Assembly (NCBI GenBank): GCA_022843925.1
Contig: JALHMS010000001.1
Coordinates: 274,435-322,140, forward strand
DNA: 47,706 bases
Reading direction: 5' to 3'
Source of the DNA: Burkholderiales bacterium
GTDB lineage: Bacteria > Pseudomonadota > Gammaproteobacteria > Burkholderiales > Ga0077523
The notes under the pieces: generated by a model
The model's database searches: none
Seen by the model: the letters and a program-made list of their open reading frames with translations, nothing else
What the model was told of the DNA's origin: nothing
Position numbers and translations under genes: made by a program
Shown here: piece after piece, positions 8,690 to 18,177 of the stretch
Position numbering within the stretch: position 1 is the first letter of the stretch
Layout: every line of letters begins with the position of its first letter

Positions 8690-9031
8690 TCAGTCGTCGC
8701 GATCGCGGTGCTTCTTCCAGCCCTTCTTCTTGCCGCGGCGATGTCCGGGCGGGCCATCGTCGTCGTCGTCGCGGTGCTTCACCACCACCCGTTCCTTCAC
8801 GACGACGCGTTCCCTGGTGGTTCCGTCCGAACCGACCGCAGCGCCGAGCCCGCCGCCGATCGCCCCGCCGATGGCCGCACCGGCCGTTCCGCCCACTTTC
8901 GAACCGATTGCGGCACCCGCGCCACCGCCGACGGCGCCGCCGATGACGGCACCCTTGTCGACATCTCCCGCCAGCGCAGTGCCGGACAACAGCAGTGCCG
9001 CGAGGGCGGTGAGCATTGGAGTCTTGCGCAT
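8690..9031 (-). CDS. Secreted glycine-zipper protein
   Basis: A 113-aa protein with a signal peptide (MRKTPMLTALAALLLSGTALA), a glycine-zipper segment (VIGGAVGGGAGAAIGSKVGG and AIGGAIGGGLGAAVGSD) that could insert in or associate with a membrane, and a very charged tail (RERVVVKERVVVKHRDDDDD, then basic KKKGWKKHRDRDD). It resembles the YMGG-like and Gly-zipper families, whose molecular role is unclear. A slightly earlier in-frame ATG (MRSDMRK) exists. It is separate from the amidase upstream by 86 bp. Confidence 0.8.
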   Translation of the reverse strand: MRKTPMLTALAALLLSGTALAGDVDKGAVIGGAVGGGAGAAIGSKVGGTAGAAIGGAIGGGLGAAVGSDGTTRERVVVKERVVVKHRDDDDDGPPGHRRGKKKGWKKHRDRDD

Positions 9032-9117
9032 GTCTGACCTCATGAAACGTGTTCGTGGAGCCAGCCTGCTCAGCAAGACCCGAACCGGGCTGGCGCCATT
9101 CAGGCCGGCTCCCTCGG

Positions 9118-10602
9118 TCACGCCGGCGCCGGCAGCTGCCCGAGCAGTGCCTCGATCGCCATGCCCAGCGCGAGAAGTCGCTCGTCGCTGCCCGCCGGTC
9201 CGTCGAGTTCCACGCCCACCGGAAGCCCCGATGCGCCCAGGCCGGCCGCCAACGAAAGGCCCGGGATGCCGGCGTTCGTCGCCGGGTCGGTGTTGCGGAT
9301 GAACGTCATGAAGTGATCGAAGCTGCTCGCCTCGGGACCCTGGGGGATGGCGACGCAGGGCGTGGTCGGGAAGATGAGCGCGTCGATCGCGTTCGCTGCG
9401 AACGTCTCGGCGTACAGCTTCGCCAGGGCCGGGCGCGCGTGGGTCATCGCGGCGTCGTAGGCGGGCTTCGCGTCCACCAGACCGTCGGCCCCGGGCAGTT
9501 TCCGCGGGATCACCAGGTCGTCGTACGTGCCCTTCACGTCCGGGCTCGCGATGCGCGCGGCCACCTGCTCGACCGTGAGCCCGGTGCCGTGCTTCGCGAG
9601 ATACGCGGCGAGGTCGTCGTAGGCCTCGTACATCGCCACGGGGAAACCCGCCTGCCCGTTGAGACCCGAGAGTCCGGGCATCGTGACCTCGACCAGCACG
9701 ACACCCGCCGCAGCGAGCTTCGCGAGCACGGCGTCGGTCACGGCCTGCGTGTCGGCATCGAGACTTTCGAAGAAGCGCTCGCGGCACACGCCGAGCCGCA
9801 CCCCCGCGAGCGATGCCGGCGCCACCGGCGTCCGGCCCGTCAGCACCGCATCCATCAGCGCGACGTCCGCGACCGTCCGCGCCATCGGCCCCGCGTTGTC
9901 GCGCGTGTGGGAGATGGGCGTGATGGCCTCGCCGCTGTAGCGGTCCTGCGTGGGGCGCAGCCCCGCGATGCCGTTCACGGCGGACGGCACGCGGACCGAG
10001 CCGCCGGTGTCGGACCCGAGTCCGGCCGGTGCGAGTCGCGCGCCGACCGCCGCCCCGGTGCCGCCCGAACTGCCGCCGGCGAAGCGCGACGGGTCGTAGG
10101 CATTGCGCGCGCCGATGGTCCCCGTGGGGCCGACGATCGCGTCGTTGTGGCTGGAGATCCCGAAGGCCAGTTCGTGCATGTTGGTCTTGCCGAGGATCAC
10201 GGCGCCGGCTTCCACGAGCCGCTGCACCACCGGCGCGTGGGTCTTCGGGACGAAGCCGAGCAGCGCCGGCGTCCCCGCGGAGTTCGGCAGCCCCGCCACG
10301 TGGATGTTGTCCTTCACGACGATGGGCACACCGTGGAGCGGCCCGAGGGGCTTGCCGGCGGCGCGATCGGCGTCGGCCTTCGCAGCGGCGGCGAGCGCGC
10401 CGGCCCGGTCGATCGTCACGAACGCATTGAGGTCGCCGCGGGCGTCGATCTGCGCGAGACACGCCTCGGTGATGGCGCGGCTCGTGATCTCGCCGTCGCG
10501 GATCATCGCCGCGGCTTCGGTGGCCGAGAGGTCGGTGAGCGTGGCGGGGCGGGTGCGGTCGGTGCCGGCGATGGCGACCGGCTTCGAGGTCGGGGAGGTC
10601 AT
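9118..10602 (-). CDS. Amidase-signature family amidase (indoleacetamide hydrolase/mandelamide-type)
   Basis: A 494-aa protein with the full amidase-signature core: catalytic Lys in [30 protein letters not shown], and the Gly/Ser-rich signature [21 protein letters not shown] followed by [13 protein letters not shown]. It thus has the Ser-cisSer-Lys triad that hydrolyses amides. Substrate cannot be read from sequence. The C-terminal [15 protein letters not shown] and [12 protein letters not shown] blocks match indoleacetamide or mandelamide hydrolases more than GatA, and no gatB or gatC is nearby. No signal peptide. Divergently transcribed from the AhpD-like gene. Confidence 0.88.
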   Translation of the reverse strand: MTSPTSKPVAIAGTDRTRPATLTDLSATEAAAMIRDGEITSRAITEACLAQIDARGDLNAFVTIDRAGALAAAAKADADRAAGKPLGPLHGVPIVVKDNIHVAGLPNSAGTPALLGFVPKTHAPVVQRLVEAGAVILGKTNMHELAFGISSHNDAIVGPTGTIGARNAYDPSRFAGGSSGGTGAAVGARLAPAGLGSDTGGSVRVPSAVNGIAGLRPTQDRYSGEAITPISHTRDNAGPMARTVADVALMDAVLTGRTPVAPASLAGVRLGVCRERFFESLDADTQAVTDAVLAKLAAAGVVLVEVTMPGLSGLNGQAGFPVAMYEAYDDLAAYLAKHGTGLTVEQVAARIASPDVKGTYDDLVIPRKLPGADGLVDAKPAYDAAMTHARPALAKLYAETFAANAIDALIFPTTPCVAIPQGPEASSFDHFMTFIRNTDPATNAGIPGLSLAAGLGASGLPVGVELDGPAGSDERLLALGMAIEALLGQLPAPA

Positions 10603-10670
10603 GACGTGGTGTCTCTTCGCATGGTCGTGGAGGGGCGCCAGGGATCATAACTGCCGGTGCCGTCGCGGTA

Positions 10671-10701
10671 TCGACTGCGAGCACGAGGCGGCTCCTATAA
10701 T
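10671..10701 (+). promoter_or_regulatory. Candidate sigma70 promoter of the AhpD-like gene
   Basis: A perfect TATAAT -10 hexamer lies at 10696-10701, 31 bp before the ATG. The best upstream partner, TCGACT at 10671-10676, is a poor -35 with a 19-bp gap, so the promoter is supported mainly by its -10. Confidence 0.4.
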
Positions 10702-10731
10702 CGACCTCCCCCCGCCAACAGGACGACCGCC

Positions 10732-11337
10732 ATGTCGAACCCGCCCATCAGCCGCTATCCGGTACCTGCCCTCGAAGATCTGCCCGAGGACATCCGCGAG
10801 GTGATGCTGCAGGTGCAGGAGAAGGCCGGCTTCATCCCGAACGTGTTCCTGACGCTCGCCCATCGGCCCGACGAGTTCCGCGCCTTCTTCGCGTATCACG
10901 ACGCCCTGATGCTCCGCGATTCCGGTCTCACCAAGGCCGAGCGCGAGATGATCGTCGTCGCCACCAGCGGCGTGAACCACTGCCAGTACTGCGTCGTCGC
11001 GCACGGCGCCATCCTCCGCATCTACGCGAAGTCCCCGACCGTCGCCGACCAGGTGGCCATCGACCACCGCAAGGCCGACATCACGCCGCGCCAGAAGGCG
11101 ATGCTCGACTTCGCCGTGAAGCTCGCCCGGACGCCCGAGGCCGTCGAGGAGGCCGATCGGCAGCGGCTCGTGGACGCCGGCTTCTCCGCCGAGGACATCT
11201 GGGACATCGGCGGCATCACGGCCTTCTTCGGGCTCTCCAACCGGATGGCCCACCTGCTCGAGATGCGCGCGAACGAAGAGTTCTACCTGATGGGGCGCCT
11301 CCCGCCGAAGCCGAAGACCCCGGCCAGTGGCAGCTGA
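10732..11337 (+). CDS. Peroxidase-related enzyme, AhpD/carboxymuconolactone-decarboxylase fold
   Basis: A 201-aa all-helical protein with the AhpD catalytic motif HCQYCVVAH (Cys84, Cys87, His91) preceded by the KAEREMIVVATSGVN helix. It matches the uncharacterised 'peroxidase-related enzyme' group in length (about 190-200 aa), with PNVFLTLAHRPDEFRAFFAY and the closing FFGLSNRMAHLLEMRANEEFYLMGR. It probably reduces peroxides through its CXXC pair, with an unknown reductant. The ATG at 10732 is used because the earlier in-frame ATG lies upstream of the TATAAT promoter. Confidence 0.87.
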   Translation: MSNPPISRYPVPALEDLPEDIREVMLQVQEKAGFIPNVFLTLAHRPDEFRAFFAYHDALMLRDSGLTKAEREMIVVATSGVNHCQYCVVAHGAILRIYAKSPTVADQVAIDHRKADITPRQKAMLDFAVKLARTPEAVEEADRQRLVDAGFSAEDIWDIGGITAFFGLSNRMAHLLEMRANEEFYLMGRLPPKPKTPASGS

Positions 11338-11530
11338 GCCGGCCACAGAGGCGCCCTGGGGGCAAAGGAACTGCTGCCGTGGCCTCGCCATTCGGCATGC
11401 CGTGCCGTAAATCGGGGTTCAGGCACCAGAAGTCGGAACCAACTGCGCCGGCTTTTCCGCTACTGTCCCACCCGTATCGAGAGAGGGGCCGAGTTGCAGG
11501 CAGTGCCTTCAGTCCCTGCGCGAAGTGCCT

Positions 11531-11540
11531 GTTGTAAAAT
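11531..11540 (+). promoter_or_regulatory. Candidate extended -10 element upstream of aceE
   Basis: TGTTGTAAAAT (10 bases of it in this interval) has the TGn-TAAAAT form of an extended -10 and sits 79 bp before the aceE ATG in an otherwise GC-rich 281-bp intergenic stretch. No convincing -35 is visible. The rest of 11338-11618 shows no gene. Confidence 0.3.
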
Positions 11541-11618
11541 CGGTTTATTGCCGCGCCGCACCACGAATGCGCGTGTCGGTGCCTCCCTTCTACGTGGTCC
11601 TCGAAAAGGTGTTCAGCC

Positions 11619-14276
11619 ATGGCAGCGCTGCCAGACAACGATCCGCAGGAAACCAATGAATGGCTCGACGCGCTCGACGGCGTGCTCGAGAACGAGGGCA
11701 TCGAGCGCGCGCACTATCTGCTGGGCAAGCTGATCGAGAAGGCCCGCCGCGCCGGCGCCTACCTCCCTTACAGCGCGAACACCGCCTACATCAACACGAT
11801 CCCCGCCGGCCTCGAAGTCCGGTCGCCCGGCGATCACGAGCTCGAGCACCACATCCGCTCGTACGTCCGCTGGAACGCCGCCGCGATGGTGCTTCGGGCG
11901 AACAAGAACTCCAACGTGGGCGGCCACATCGCGAGCTTCGCCTCCGCGGCCACCCTGTACGACGTCGGCTTCAACCACTTCTGGCACGCCCCGTCCGACA
12001 AGCACGGCGGCGATCTCGTCTTCGTGCAGGGCCACTCGGCGACCGGCGTCTACGCGCGGGCCTTCATGCTGGGCCGCCTCACCGCCGACCAGATCGACAA
12101 CTTCCGCCAGGAAGTCGACGGCAAGGGCCTCTCGTCGTATCCGCATCCGTGGCTGATGCCGGACTTCTGGCAGTTCCCCACCGTGTCGATGGGCCTCGGC
12201 CCGCTGATGGCCATCTATCAGGCGCGCTTCATGAAGTACCTCCAGGACCGCGGCCTGGTCGAGACCGAAGGCCGCAAGGTCTGGTGCTTCCTGGGTGACG
12301 GCGAGATCGACGAGCCCGAATCCATGGGCGCCATCGGCGTCGCGGCCCGCGAGAAGCTCGACAACCTCATCTTCGTCGTGAACTGCAACCTGCAGCGGCT
12401 CGACGGCCCGGTGCGCGGCAACGGCAAGATCATCCAGGAGCTGGAAGCCGACTTCCGCGGCGCCGGCTGGAACGTCATCAAGCTGATCTGGGGTTCGTAC
12501 TGGGATCCGCTCCTCGCGAAGGACAAGACCGGCCTCCTGATGAAGCGCATGGAGGAGTGCGTCGACGGCGAGTACCAGACCTTCAAGTCGAAGGACGGCG
12601 CGTACGTCCGCAAGCACTTCTTCGGGAAATACCCCGAGCTGCTCGAACTGGTCTCCACGATGTCCGACGACGACATCTGGCGCCTGAACCGCGGCGGCCA
12701 CGACCCGCACAAGATCTACGCCGCGTACCACTCGGCCGTGAACCACAAGGGCCAGCCCACCGTGATCCTCGCCAAGACCATCAAGGGTTACGGCATGGGC
12801 GAGGCCGGCGAGGCGCAGAACATCACGCACCAGCAGAAGAAGATGGGCACGCACTCGCTGAAGGCGTTCCGCGACCGCTTCGACCTGCCGATCCCCGACG
12901 ACAAGCTCGACGACACGCCGCTGCTCACGTTCCCCGAGGGTTCGCCGGAACTGGAGTACATGCGCAAGCGCCGCGAGGAACTCGGCGGCTATCTCCCGAC
13001 CCGGCGCACGCAGGGCGACACGCTGGAGATCCCGCCGCTCTCCGCCTTCGACGCGCTCCTGAAGAGTTCGGAAGACCGCGAGATCAGCACCACGATGGCC
13101 TTCGTGCGGATCCTCGGCACCCTCGTCCGCGACAAGAACATCGGCAAGCGCATCGTGCCGATCGTCCCCGACGAGTCGCGCACGTTCGGCATGGAAGGCA
13201 TGTTCCGCCAGCTCGGCATCTGGTCCTCGGTGGGGCAGCTCTACACCCCCCAGGACGCCGACCAGCTCATGTTCTACAAGGAGGACAAGCATGGCCAGAT
13301 CCTGCAGGAAGGGATCAACGAGCCGGGCGCGATGTCCTCCTGGATCGCCGCCGCCACGTCGTACTCGACGCACGGCGTGACGATGATCCCGTTCTACATC
13401 TACTACTCGATGTTCGGCTTCCAGCGCATCGGCGACCTCGCGTGGGCTGCCGGTGACCAGCGCGCGCGCGGCTTCCTCCTGGGCGGCACCGCCGGGCGGA
13501 CCACGCTGAACGGCGAGGGTCTGCAGCACGAGGACGGTCACAGCCACCTCGTGTCGTCGACCATCCCCAACTGCATCTCGTACGACCCCACGTTCGCGTA
13601 CGAGGTGGCGGTCATCATCCAGGACGGCCTGCGTCGCATGTACGCCGAGCAGGAGGACGTCTTCTACTACCTGACGGTGATGAACGAGAACTACACCCAG
13701 CCGGCCATGCCGGAGGGTGCGGAGGCCGGCATCCTCAAGGGCATGTACCTCCTGTCGGCCGGGAAGGGCACGAAGAAGAACCCGCGCGTGCAGCTGATGG
13801 GCAGCGGCACGATCCTCCGCGAGGTCATGGCCGCCGCCGAACTGCTGGAGCAGGACTTCGGGGTCGCGTCCGACATCTGGAGCTGCCCGAGCTTCACCGA
13901 GCTGCGTCGCGACGGCATGGAGGCCGAACGCTGGAACCGCCTGCACCCCGAGAGCAAGCCGCGTCAGTCGTACGTCGCGCAGTGCCTCGACAAGCACGCC
14001 GGCCCGATCATCGCCGCCACCGACTACATGCGGCTCTTCGCCGACCAGATCCGCCCGTACCTCGACCGCCGCTTCACCGTGCTGGGCACCGACGGGTTCG
14101 GGCGTTCCGACACCCGCGAACAGCTGCGCAGCTTCTTCGAGGTCAACCGCCACCACGTCGTCGTGGCCGCGCTCCAGTCCCTCGCGGACGAAGGTGCGAT
14201 CCCCGCCGCCACCGTGACGCAGGCCATCCTCAAGTATCAGATCGACCCGGAGAAGGCGGTGCCCTGGCGCGTGTAG
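11619..14276 (+). CDS. aceE: Pyruvate dehydrogenase E1 component, homodimeric type
   Basis: An 885-aa protein of the expected length for AceE. The thiamine-diphosphate motif is [10 protein letters not shown] (residues 226-235), followed about 25 residues later by NCN at 255-257. Other family landmarks are [37 protein letters not shown], and in the C-terminal half [18 protein letters not shown]1 decarboxylates pyruvate and acetylates the lipoyl group of E2, feeding acetyl-CoA to the TCA cycle. It is the first gene of an operon with aceF 43 bp downstream. The ATG at 11619 follows a GAAAAGGTG ribosome-binding region. Confidence 0.97.
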   Translation: MAALPDNDPQETNEWLDALDGVLENEGIERAHYLLGKLIEKARRAGAYLPYSANTAYINTIPAGLEVRSPGDHELEHHIRSYVRWNAAAMVLRANKNSNVGGHIASFASAATLYDVGFNHFWHAPSDKHGGDLVFVQGHSATGVYARAFMLGRLTADQIDNFRQEVDGKGLSSYPHPWLMPDFWQFPTVSMGLGPLMAIYQARFMKYLQDRGLVETEGRKVWCFLGDGEIDEPESMGAIGVAAREKLDNLIFVVNCNLQRLDGPVRGNGKIIQELEADFRGAGWNVIKLIWGSYWDPLLAKDKTGLLMKRMEECVDGEYQTFKSKDGAYVRKHFFGKYPELLELVSTMSDDDIWRLNRGGHDPHKIYAAYHSAVNHKGQPTVILAKTIKGYGMGEAGEAQNITHQQKKMGTHSLKAFRDRFDLPIPDDKLDDTPLLTFPEGSPELEYMRKRREELGGYLPTRRTQGDTLEIPPLSAFDALLKSSEDREISTTMAFVRILGTLVRDKNIGKRIVPIVPDESRTFGMEGMFRQLGIWSSVGQLYTPQDADQLMFYKEDKHGQILQEGINEPGAMSSWIAAATSYSTHGVTMIPFYIYYSMFGFQRIGDLAWAAGDQRARGFLLGGTAGRTTLNGEGLQHEDGHSHLVSSTIPNCISYDPTFAYEVAVIIQDGLRRMYAEQEDVFYYLTVMNENYTQPAMPEGAEAGILKGMYLLSAGKGTKKNPRVQLMGSGTILREVMAAAELLEQDFGVASDIWSCPSFTELRRDGMEAERWNRLHPESKPRQSYVAQCLDKHAGPIIAATDYMRLFADQIRPYLDRRFTVLGTDGFGRSDTREQLRSFFEVNRHHVVVAALQSLADEGAIPAATVTQAILKYQIDPEKAVPWRV

Positions 14277-14319
14277 GCCCAGGCCGAGCCCGACTCCCCA
14301 AGACCCCACAAGGAACCCC

Positions 14320-15666
14320 ATGGGTGCTATCAAGGAAATCCTGGTCCCGGACATCGGCGACTACAAGGACGTGCCGGTCATCGAGATCCTCGTGAAGCCC
14401 GGCGACGCCGTGAAGGCCGAGGATTCGCTCGTCACGCTCGAGTCCGACAAGGCCACGATGGAAGTCCCCGCGCCCGAGGCCGGCATCGTCAAGGACGTGA
14501 AGATCAAGGTGGGCGACAAGGTCTCCCAGGGCATGATGATCCTCACGCTCGAGGTAGGTGACGCCGTTGCCGCCGCGCCAGCACCGGCCCCGGCGGCAGC
14601 ACCCGCACCGGCTCCTGCGGCACCGGCGCCCGCCGCCGTTGCTGCTGCGGCACCTGCCGCCGCAGCGCTCGTCGCCGCACCGGTTGCCGTGCCGTCTGCA
14701 GCGCCCGTCGCCTCCGGCCCGATCGACGAAGCCTCGTTCGCCAAGGCCCATGCGAGCCCGTCCGTGCGCCGCTTCGCCCGCGAGCTGGGTGTCGATCTCG
14801 GCCGCGTGAAGCCCTCCGGCCCGAAGGACCGCATCCTGAAGGAAGACGTCCAGGCGTACGTGAAGGGCGCCATCGCCGGGGCGGCCTCGGCACCCGCCGC
14901 CGGTGCCACCGGGGGTGCGGGCCTCGCACTCGGACTCCCGGCCTGGCCCGTCGTCGACTTCGCGAAATTTGGCCCCATCGAGACGCAGCCGATGTCGCGG
15001 ATCAAGCGGATCTCCGGCCCCGCGCTGCATCGGAACTGGGTCCAGATCCCGCACATCACGCAGCAGGACGAGGCCGACATCACCGAGATGGAAGCCTTCC
15101 GCAAGTCGATGTCCGACGAGGCGGCGAAGAAGGGCGTGAAGCTCACGCCGCTCGTCTTCATCATGAAGGCTGCCGTCGCGGCCCTGAAGGCGCATCCCGA
15201 GTTCAACAGCTCGATGGCGCCCGGCAACGATGCGCTGATCCTGAAGCGCTACTACCACATCGGTGTGGCGGTCGACACGCCCGGCGGGCTCGTCGTCCCG
15301 GTGATCCGCGACGTCGACCAGAAGGGCCTCTTCCAGCTCGCCAAGGAACTCGGTGAAGTGAGCGTCCGCGCCCGCGACGGCAAGCTGGGCCCCGCCGACA
15401 TGCAGGGCGGCACCTTCTCGATCTCGAGCCTGGGCGGCATCGGCGGCACGCACTTCACGCCGATCATCAACGCCCCGGAGGTCGCCATCCTCGGCGTCTC
15501 GCGCTCGTCGATGAAGCCGGTCTGGAACGGCACGGAGTTCGTGCCCCGCCTGATCCTCCCGCTGTCGCTGTCGTACGACCACCGCGCCGTCGACGGTGCC
15601 CAGGGTGCGCGCTTCATCACGCACCTCAACAACGTACTCTCCGACATCCGTCGGGTGCTCCTGTAG
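14320..15666 (+). CDS. aceF: Dihydrolipoamide acetyltransferase E2 of pyruvate dehydrogenase
   Basis: A 448-aa E2. It has one lipoyl domain at residues 1-80 with the lipoylated lysine in [10 protein letters not shown] (Lys44), a long Ala-Pro linker at about 85-135, the E1/E3-binding peripheral domain ([19 protein letters not shown] to KEDVQAYV), and the catalytic acyltransferase domain with the HRxxDG active site in [18 protein letters not shown]. It has a single lipoyl domain, whereas E. coli AceF has three. It follows aceE with a short gap and is followed within 10 bp by nadD. No lpdA gene is present downstream, so E3 must come from elsewhere in the genome. Confidence 0.96.
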   Translation: MGAIKEILVPDIGDYKDVPVIEILVKPGDAVKAEDSLVTLESDKATMEVPAPEAGIVKDVKIKVGDKVSQGMMILTLEVGDAVAAAPAPAPAAAPAPAPAAPAPAAVAAAAPAAAALVAAPVAVPSAAPVASGPIDEASFAKAHASPSVRRFARELGVDLGRVKPSGPKDRILKEDVQAYVKGAIAGAASAPAAGATGGAGLALGLPAWPVVDFAKFGPIETQPMSRIKRISGPALHRNWVQIPHITQQDEADITEMEAFRKSMSDEAAKKGVKLTPLVFIMKAAVAALKAHPEFNSSMAPGNDALILKRYYHIGVAVDTPGGLVVPVIRDVDQKGLFQLAKELGEVSVRARDGKLGPADMQGGTFSISSLGGIGGTHFTPIINAPEVAILGVSRSSMKPVWNGTEFVPRLILPLSLSYDHRAVDGAQGARFITHLNNVLSDIRRVLL

Positions 15667-15676
15667 ACGTCAGCCC

Positions 15677-16339
15677 GTGAACGGCGCCGGTCCCGTCGGG
15701 CTCCTCGGCGGGACCTTCGACCCGATCCACCATGCGCACCTGCGCCTCGCCCACGAGGCCCAGGCGGCCTGCGGGCTGGACCACGTGCGGTTCGTGCCGA
15801 GCGCCACGCCCCCGCATCGCGGCACGCCCGGTGCGACCGCCGAGCAGCGCCTCGCCATGGTCGAACTCGCCATCGCCGACCACCCCGGCTTCGTCGCCGA
15901 CCGCCGCGAGCTTGACCGCACGCAGCCCAGCTACACGATCCACACCCTCGAAAGCCTCCGCGCCGAGTTCGGGGCCGCCCGTCCGATCTGCCTCCTGCTG
16001 GGCGCCGACGCCTTCCGCCTCCTGGAGACCTGGCATCGCTGGCGGGACCTCTTCGCCGCTGCCCACCTCGTCGTCGCCCATCGACCGGGCTTCGACCCGC
16101 TGCCCGACACGCCGGCCCTCGTCGACGAGTATCGCCGTCGACGCATCGACGACGCCGCAGCGCTCGCCCGGCAATCAGCGGGCTGCCTCCTGCCGCTCGC
16201 CATCACCCCCCTCGACATCTCCGCGAGCGCCATCCGGGCGGAAAGAATGGCCGGCGGATCACCGCGCTATTTGCTTCCCGATTCCGTCCTCGGCTATATT
16301 GAATCGCACCACCTCTACCAGAGAGGTACGGCCTGGTGA
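15677..16339 (+). CDS. nadD: Nicotinate-nucleotide adenylyltransferase
   Basis: A 220-aa nucleotidyltransferase with the GGTFDPIHHAHLRLA motif (the HxGH-type active site appears as HHAH), the FVPSATPPHR nucleotide-binding stretch, and the C-terminal ISASAIRAE motif (the ISSTxxR equivalent). It converts nicotinate mononucleotide to deamido-NAD in NAD synthesis. The start is a GTG at 15677, 10 bp after the aceF stop; no ATG in frame lies close to the conserved VGLLGGTFDP. The gene heads the usual nadD-rsfS-rlmH cluster. Confidence 0.95.
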   Translation: MNGAGPVGLLGGTFDPIHHAHLRLAHEAQAACGLDHVRFVPSATPPHRGTPGATAEQRLAMVELAIADHPGFVADRRELDRTQPSYTIHTLESLRAEFGAARPICLLLGADAFRLLETWHRWRDLFAAAHLVVAHRPGFDPLPDTPALVDEYRRRRIDDAAALARQSAGCLLPLAITPLDISASAIRAERMAGGSPRYLLPDSVLGYIESHHLYQRGTAW

Positions 16340-16575
16340 GGGCCACTCCGGCGCCCACCGCACCGTCGAATCACGGCGAACACGGGAGTCACAGACCATC
16401 CGCCATCCGGCAGTTCCGGTCTCCGAGACCGTCCTCTCCAGCCATGCCGGTGCGCGCTTCACGCAGGGCGAATCCTGCAACGAGGTCCGTGCCGAATCCC
16501 GGTTCGAACCTTCCAGGCGCTGCTTCCGCGACGCCCCCACAACCCGATCGATTTCGAGACTTCCACAGGTGACGG

Positions 16576-16977
16576 ATGCTGGATGACGCATTGACGCGTG
16601 CCGCGGTGAGCGCGCTGGAAGACATCAAGGCGCACGACATCACGGTGATCGATGTCCGTGCGCTCACTTCGCTGTTCGACACCGTGATCGTCGCGAGCGC
16701 GGACTCCGCCCGCCAGACGAAGGCCCTCGCCCGCCACGTGCAGGACGAAGCGAAAACGGCGGGCGGCAGCGTCTTCGGCATCGAGGGCGAGGGCAGCGGC
16801 GAGTGGGTGCTGGTGGACCTGGGCGACGTGGTCGTCCACATCATGCAACCCGCCATCCGCGACTACTACAACCTCGAGGAACTCTGGGGCGGCAACCGCC
16901 CCGTCCCCGGCCGCGCCTCGCCCGTCGTCCACACCCGGGCGCGCGCCCCCGAGGCGAACGTCGAGACCCGGCCGTAG
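16576..16977 (+). CDS. rsfS: Ribosomal silencing factor RsfS
   Basis: A 133-aa protein with the RsfS/Iojap domain: a LEDIKAHDITVIDVRALT start, the FDTVIVASADSARQTKALA stretch and the C-terminal WVLVDLGDVVVHIMQPAIRDYYNLEELW signature. It binds L14 of the 50S subunit and blocks joining with 30S under starvation. A tail of about 25 residues (NRPVPGRASPVVHTRARAPE onward) extends beyond the domain. It lies 236 bp after nadD, and that gap shows no gene. Confidence 0.95.
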   Translation: MLDDALTRAAVSALEDIKAHDITVIDVRALTSLFDTVIVASADSARQTKALARHVQDEAKTAGGSVFGIEGEGSGEWVLVDLGDVVVHIMQPAIRDYYNLEELWGGNRPVPGRASPVVHTRARAPEANVETRP

Positions 16978-17053
16978 TCGCCAAGACCTCGTCGGCACCG
17001 CCTCATGACGCGGCGCCGCCCCACGCACGCCCCTTCCTGATCCCCCGCCGCCC

Positions 17054-17533
17054 GTGCGCCTGCTGATCGCCGCGGTCGGCCACCGCCAGCCCGACTGGGT
17101 CGAGACCGCCTTCAGCGAGTACGCCAAGCGGATGCCCCGCGAGGCCCGCATCGAACTCGTCGAGATCCGTCCCGAAACCCGCTCCGACAACGCCGGCGAC
17201 GCTGCCGTCGGGAAGCTGCTGGAGAAGGAAGCGAAGCGCATCGAGGCGGCCCTGCCTGCCGGCTGCACGCGCATCGCCCTCTCCGAACGCGGCGAGCACT
17301 TCACCACCCGCGCGCTGGCCCGGGCCCTGGAGGGTTGGCTCGGCGACGGCCGGGATGTCGCCTTCCTGATCGGCAGCGCAGACGGCCTGCATCCCGACCT
17401 CGAGAACGGCGCCGGCCGGCGCATGGCGCTCTCCGCGATGACCCTGCCGCACGGTCTCGCGCGCGTCCTGCTCGCGGAACAACTCTATCGGGCACTGTCG
17501 CTCATCAAGGGTCATCCGTATCATCGCGACTGA
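17054..17533 (+). CDS. rlmH: 23S rRNA (pseudouridine1915-N3)-methyltransferase RlmH
   Basis: A 159-aa SPOUT methyltransferase of canonical length. RLLIAAVGHRQPDWVETAF is the usual N terminus, LSERGEHFTT and FLIGSADGLHPD form the SAM-binding knot, and EQLYRALSLIKGHPYHRD is the invariant C terminus. It methylates pseudouridine 1915 in helix 69. The start is a GTG at 17054. It sits between rsfS and maf as in many proteobacteria. Confidence 0.96.
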   Translation: MRLLIAAVGHRQPDWVETAFSEYAKRMPREARIELVEIRPETRSDNAGDAAVGKLLEKEAKRIEAALPAGCTRIALSERGEHFTTRALARALEGWLGDGRDVAFLIGSADGLHPDLENGAGRRMALSAMTLPHGLARVLLAEQLYRALSLIKGHPYHRD

Positions 17534-17553
17534 CCTCACACCCCGTCGCCGCC

Positions 17554-18177
17554 TTGACCAGCAGCCCACCCCGCCACGTGTTCCTCGCCTCCCGCAGCCC
17601 GCGGCGCCGCGAGATCCTTTCCCAGATGGGGGTGCGCTACGACATGCTGCTGCTGCGCGACGCCTCCGGCCGCCCCATCGACGTCGACGAGACCCCGCGC
17701 CCCGGTGAGCCCGCCACCGACTACGTCGTGCGGCTCTCGGAAGAGAAGGCCGAGGTCGGCTGGGCCAGACTCATCCAGCGGAAGCTCCTGCCCGCGCCCG
17801 TGCTCGCGGCCGACACCACCGTGACGATCGACGGCGAGATCATCGGCAAGCCCGCCGACCGCGCCGAGGCCGCCGCCGTGCTGCGGCGCCTGTCCGGCCG
17901 GGAGCATGTGGTCCACACCGCAGTGGCCGTGCAGATGGAGCGCCGGCGCGAGTCGATCCTGTCGTCGACGCGCGTGGTGTTCGGCGAGCTGACCAACGAG
18001 GCCATCGCCAACTACATCGCCACCGGTGAACCCATGGACAAGGCCGGTTCGTACGGCATCCAGGGCCGCGCATCCATCTTCGTCCGCCGCATCGAAGGCA
18101 GCTACACCGGCGTGATGGGGCTGCCCACCTACGAGACCGCATGGCTGCTCAACCGCTTCGGCCTGCCGCTCCCGTGA
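17554..18177 (+). CDS. Maf-family nucleotide pyrophosphatase (YhdE type)
   Basis: About 207 aa with all Maf landmarks: FLASRSPRRREILSQMG at the N terminus, VLAADTTVTIDGEIIGKP with the catalytic Asp, GEPMDKAGSYGIQGR, and GSYTGVMGLPTYET. It hydrolyses non-canonical or TTP/UTP-type nucleotides; the YhdE group is the nearest by pattern. No ATG fits the start. TTG at 17554 is chosen, but GTG at 17578, giving a protein beginning at VFLASRSP, is equally possible. Its stop overlaps the GTG of rng by 4 bp. Confidence 0.9.
   Translation: MTSSPPRHVFLASRSPRRREILSQMGVRYDMLLLRDASGRPIDVDETPRPGEPATDYVVRLSEEKAEVGWARLIQRKLLPAPVLAADTTVTIDGEIIGKPADRAEAAAVLRRLSGREHVVHTAVAVQMERRRESILSSTRVVFGELTNEAIANYIATGEPMDKAGSYGIQGRASIFVRRIEGSYTGVMGLPTYETAWLLNRFGLPLP

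Noticed and set aside
11613-14354. 913-codon open frame on the minus strand of aceE
   Set aside because: It is the antisense shadow of aceE, whose protein has full family motifs; the minus-strand product is His/Arg/Val-rich and resembles nothing.
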